NCBI GenBank assembly: GCA_030600745.1
Contig: JAUVLL010000134.1
Span: 1-8,264 of the forward strand
Length of the DNA stretch: 8,264 nt
Source: Spirochaetaceae bacterium
GTDB taxonomy: Bacteria > Spirochaetota > Spirochaetia > B11-G9
Direction of reading: 5' to 3'
Every line of letters starts with the position of its first letter. Positions within the stretch are counted from its first letter, which is position 1. This document shows, one piece after another, positions 6,627-8,264 of this stretch. The notes under the pieces are model-generated. The model made no database searches, was not told the DNA's origin, and saw only the letters and a program-made list of their open reading frames with translations. The position numbers and the translations under genes were made by a program.

Positions 6627-6714
6627 ATTTATAATATTTCTGATTGAAATACAAAAACCACCGGTATAAATTAGTAATTAATGATAACTGATGTTTGTAG
6701 ATAAAAAGGAGTCT
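6627..6714. other. AT-rich spacer after the metalloenzyme gene
   Basis: No terminator hairpin is visible directly after the stop at 6624-6626. Two weak promoter-like signals on the plus strand occur: TATAAT (6630-6635) without a well-placed -35, and TTGAAA (6644-6649) with TATAAA (6665-6670) at a 15-bp spacing. Transcription from upstream may simply read through to the terminator at 6787. Confidence 0.4.
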
Positions 6715-6783
6715 ATGGAAAAGAAATTAAACCACCATACTGATACCGTAATAGGAGAGATAATAGTAATTATTAAAGTTTAA
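6715..6783 (+). CDS. Possible 22-aa small protein
   Basis: A 22-codon ORF (ATG 6715, TAA 6781-6783) has a clear AAGGAG (6706-6711) three bases before its ATG, which is close but usable. Its peptide begins MEKKLNHHTD and ends in a hydrophobic run VIGEIIVIIKV, so it could touch the membrane. It stops 3 nt before a strong terminator stem, as a real last gene often does. I recognise no family. With so few codons it could be chance, and the short SD spacing lowers confidence. It might be co-transcribed with the metalloenzyme or have its own weak promoter. Confidence 0.35.
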   Translation: MEKKLNHHTDTVIGEIIVIIKV

Positions 6784-6786
6784 ATA

Positions 6787-6818
6787 AGAGCCAATTTTAA
6801 AAATCTAAAATTGGCTCT
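6787..6818. terminator. Bidirectional intrinsic terminator
   Basis: A perfect 13-bp inverted repeat (AGAGCCAATTTTA, 6787-6799, with TAAAATTGGCTCT, 6806-6818) encloses a 6-nt loop. On the plus strand it is followed by GGTTTTATTTATT and on the minus strand by TATTTAAAC. It lies 8 nt beyond the csp stop and after the plus-strand genes, so it can end both convergent transcripts. Confidence 0.85.
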
Positions 6819-6826
6819 GGTTTTAT

Positions 6827-7021
6827 TTATTCTGATACTTTCTTTACACCAGTAGCGCAAGGGCCTTTTCTTCCCTCACCTATTTCAAATTCTACTTTAT
6901 CACCTTCGTCGATAAAGCCTTCCACTTCGTTTGTATGTACAAATAAGTCGTCTCCGCCTTCCTGTTGGATAAAACCATATCCTTTTGATGAATTAAACCA
7001 TTTTACTGTTCCAGTTGCCAT
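6827..7021 (-). CDS. Cold-shock domain protein (CspA family)
   Basis: A small single-domain RNA/ssDNA-binding protein of 64 aa that should melt secondary structure in RNA as an RNA chaperone in the cytoplasm. The fold is nearly textbook: GTVKWFN at 4-10, RNP1 KGYGFI at 13-18, RNP2 LFVHT at 26-30 and the closing GPCATGVKKV at 53-62. The key aromatic/basic residues W8, F9, F17, F27 and H29 are present. Length is slightly below the usual 65-70. ATG 7021 is supported by AAGAGG (7032-7027) 5 nt upstream. Transcription likely comes from the promoter at 7047-7076 and ends at the hairpin just after the stop. The short predicted leader (about 20 nt) lacks the long cold-box 5' UTR of E. coli cspA. Members cannot be assigned to a specific paralogue or to cold induction from sequence alone. 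Confidence 0.97.
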   Translation of the reverse strand: MATGTVKWFNSSKGYGFIQQEGGDDLFVHTNEVEGFIDEGDKVEFEIGEGRKGPCATGVKKVSE

Positions 7022-7046
7022 TGTAACCTCTTAAGTTCTCTTTAAA

Positions 7047-7076
7047 ATTTTACTCATGCTATTAAAATACTGTCAA
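7047..7076 (-). promoter_or_regulatory. Promoter of the cold-shock gene
   Basis: On the minus strand TTGACA (7076-7071) and TAAAAT (7052-7047) are separated by 18 bp. The -35 is perfect and the -10 matches 5 of 6. The predicted start near 7040 gives a leader of about 20 nt that includes the Shine-Dalgarno sequence. Confidence 0.75.
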
Positions 7077-7110
7077 TTAATCAATAGTACTTTACTTTTC
7101 TTTCTCTTTT

Positions 7111-7149
7111 ATGTTAAGTTCCAGTCTCAAATGTGTTAATTTCCGGTCT
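7111..7149. repeat. Imperfect 17-bp direct repeat, 22-bp pitch
   Basis: ATGTTAAGTTCCAGTCT (7111-7127) and GTGTTAATTTCCGGTCT (7133-7149) match at 14 of 17 positions. Their starts are 22 bp apart, about two helical turns. An inverted copy of the core TCCAGTC occurs as GACTGGA at 7189-7195. The pair sits between the divergent csp and helicase genes and could be a protein-binding site; no binding factor can be named. Confidence 0.45.
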
Positions 7150-7158
7150 ATAACCATA

Positions 7159-7174
7159 AAATAAATAAATAAAT
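7159..7174. repeat. (AAAT)4 short tandem repeat
   Basis: Four perfect copies of AAAT occur in the csp-helicase spacer. It is an AT-rich, easily melted tract that could be part of the helicase promoter region. I found no convincing -35/-10 pair for the helicase nearby. Confidence 0.6.
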
Positions 7175-7195
7175 TAAGACTTTGCCTGGACTGGA

Positions 7196-7210
7196 GCAAA
7201 TTAAATTTGC
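7196..7210. repeat. 15-bp palindrome upstream of the helicase
   Basis: GCAAATTAAATTTGC is a perfect 7+1+7 dyad. As DNA it could be an operator; as RNA it would make only a weak AU-rich stem. It lies 54 bp before the helicase start and just upstream of the larger stem-loop. Confidence 0.5.
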
Positions 7211-7223
7211 AGGCTGGTTTAAG

Positions 7224-7250
7224 AAGAATGATAAGATTTTTATCATTCTT
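7224..7250 (+). promoter_or_regulatory. Stem-loop abutting the helicase ribosome site
   Basis: AAGAATGATAA (7224-7234) pairs perfectly with TTATCATTCTT (7240-7250) around a GATTT loop, an 11-bp stem. It ends 3 nt before AGGAG (7254-7258). Lacking a U-tract it is a poor terminator, so control of translation or of mRNA stability of the helicase message is more likely. Confidence 0.6.
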
Positions 7251-7253
7251 TAC

Positions 7254-7258
7254 AGGAG
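7254..7258 (+). promoter_or_regulatory. Shine-Dalgarno of the helicase gene
   Basis: AGGAG lies 6 nt before ATG 7265 and fixes the start. It is separated from the upstream 11-bp stem by only 3 nt. Confidence 0.8.
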
Positions 7259-7264
7259 AACTAA

Positions 7265-8264
7265 ATGAAATTCGAAGAACTGGGTCTAAAACCCGAGCTT
7301 CTTAGAGCTGTTGACTCTAAGGGCTACAAAACAGCTACGCCTATTCAGGCTCAGGCTATTCCTTCAATTATAAAAGGTAAAGATGTATTGGGAGGAGCAC
7401 AAACCGGTACTGGGAAAACAGCTGCTTTTGCTCTTCCTCTTCTCAATCGACTCAGTAACAGGGCTGTTGAGTCCAGGAACCCAAGAGCTCTCGTTCTTAC
7501 GCCAACAAGAGAATTGGCAGATCAGGTTGGCGAAAGTTTTATCAGTTATGGTAAATTTCTCAGCCTGCGGTCAATAAAAATCTATGGTGGAGTAAAAATA
7601 AATCCTCAAATTACTAATTTGCGAAACGGCACAGATATTGTTATAGCAACACCCGGTCGTCTTCTGGATCATTTACAGCAGAAAACTATAAATCTTTCCG
7701 AAATTGAAACACTGGTTCTTGATGAAGCAGATCGAATGCTTGATATGGGTTTTATCAATGATATAAAAAAAATACTTAGATTCCTTCCTTCAGAGCGTCA
7801 GAATCTTCTTTTTTCTGCAACCTTTGGGAACGATATAAAAGCCCTTGCAAAAGGAATCCTTAAGGACCCTGTTTCTGTAGAAGTATCAAAAAGAAACGCT
7901 GCTGCAGATAAAGTTGAGCAATTAGTTCATTATGTTGATAAAAACCAGAAACGGCATTTGCTGGCCCACCTGATAAAGGAAGGATCCTGGTACAGGGTAC
8001 TGGTTTTTGTAAAAACCAAGCATGGAGCCAATCGTCTGGCTTCTCAATTTAACAAAGAGGGTATACCCTCTTCTGCTATTCACGGCAATAAAAGCCAGGC
8101 AGCAAGGACACGTGCACTGAAAGAGTTTATTAAGGGTGATATTCAGGCATTAATCGCTACAGATGTTGCTGCCAGAGGTCTTCATCTGGAGGATTTAAGT
8201 CATGTTGTTAATTTTGATCTGCCGAATATTCCTGAGGATTACATTCACCGTATAGGTCGAACAG
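7265..8264 (+). CDS. DEAD-box RNA helicase, RhlE/RhlB-like (3' end cut by window edge)
   Basis: ATP-dependent RNA helicase that should unwind short RNA duplexes in mRNA decay, ribosome assembly or cold adaptation. The frame is open from ATG 7265 to the right edge (333 codons). Motifs in order are the Q motif (F3, TPIQ 25-28), Walker A AQTGTGKT (45-52), Ia PTREL (80-84), GG (108-109), Ib TPGR (129-132), II DEAD (153-156), III SAT (184-186), IV VFVKT (247-251), V ATDVAARGLH (298-307) and VI HRIGRT (328-333, cut). Both RecA-like domains are essentially complete; any C-terminal tail, which usually distinguishes RhlE from other types, is outside the window. Motif V ends in GLH where most family members have GLD; RhlB-type proteins also have H here. 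The gene is divergent from the cold-shock gene and has a stem-loop in its leader. Confidence 0.95.
   Translation, partial: MKFEELGLKPELLRAVDSKGYKTATPIQAQAIPSIIKGKDVLGGAQTGTGKTAAFALPLLNRLSNRAVESRNPRALVLTPTRELADQVGESFISYGKFLSLRSIKIYGGVKINPQITNLRNGTDIVIATPGRLLDHLQQKTINLSEIETLVLDEADRMLDMGFINDIKKILRFLPSERQNLLFSATFGNDIKALAKGILKDPVSVEVSKRNAAADKVEQLVHYVDKNQKRHLLAHLIKEGSWYRVLVFVKTKHGANRLASQFNKEGIPSSAIHGNKSQAARTRALKEFIKGDIQALIATDVAARGLHLEDLSHVVNFDLPNIPEDYIHRIGRT

Noticed and set aside
7224..7252. Stem-loop before the helicase as an intrinsic terminator
   Set aside because: The stem is AU-rich and is followed by TACAGGAG rather than a run of U; it sits on the ribosome site, so translational control is likelier.
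7383..7577. Plus-strand 64-aa ORF inside the helicase gene
   Set aside because: It is another frame of a region where every DEAD-box motif is intact in the main frame.
1..8264. Mobile elements, CRISPR arrays, tRNA or rRNA genes, toxin-antitoxin or defence genes
   Set aside because: I saw no transposase or integrase motifs, terminal inverted repeats, regular spacer arrays, tRNA-like cloverleaf signals or defence-family domains in any frame.

Overview
The window is an AT-rich (low-GC by eye) bacterial segment with short intergenic gaps and tightly overlapping genes. It most resembles a spirochaete. The main reason is a complete riboflavin importer of the RfuABCD type (a BMP-family lipoprotein, a double-domain ATPase and two permeases), first described in Treponema pallidum. 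Here the set sits directly behind an FMN riboswitch. The organism assignment is an inference from gene content, not a database match.

Left two thirds (1-5693, minus strand): one operon read right to left. A near-consensus promoter (TTGACA, 17 bp, TATATT) fires just upstream of an FMN riboswitch aptamer (5533-5655). A candidate switching hairpin and a very strong Shine-Dalgarno sequence follow. The genes are rfuA (substrate-binding lipoprotein), rfuB (ATPase), rfuC and rfuD (permeases). A Na+/phosphate cotransporter family gene comes last; it overlaps the rfuD stop codon by one base and runs off the left edge. All junctions are gaps of at most 3 nt or overlaps, so the whole set is probably co-transcribed and repressed when FMN is plentiful. 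The cotransporter in this regulon is the least expected member.

Middle (5694-6818, plus strand): a compact divergent promoter region drives a 296-aa alkaline-phosphatase-superfamily metalloenzyme. It carries the full seven-residue metal/nucleophile set of phosphoglycerate-mutase-like enzymes but is much shorter than a true mutase. Its mRNA may be leaderless. After it come a possible 22-codon small ORF with its own Shine-Dalgarno sequence and a strong bidirectional terminator (6787-6818).

Right (6827-8264): a cold-shock protein gene on the minus strand and, divergently, a RhlE/RhlB-like DEAD-box RNA helicase that is cut by the right edge. Their shared 243-bp spacer holds a csp promoter, a 17-bp direct repeat at 22-bp pitch, an (AAAT)4 run, a 15-bp palindrome and an 11-bp stem-loop that abuts the helicase ribosome binding site. 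Both products act on RNA structure, which suggests a cold/RNA-remodelling pair.

I saw no insertion sequence, CRISPR array, tRNA or rRNA, and no sign of a wholly new multi-gene system. The points most worth following are the phosphate transporter in the FMN regulon, the riboswitch architecture, the divergent phosphatase-like enzyme and the structured helicase leader.
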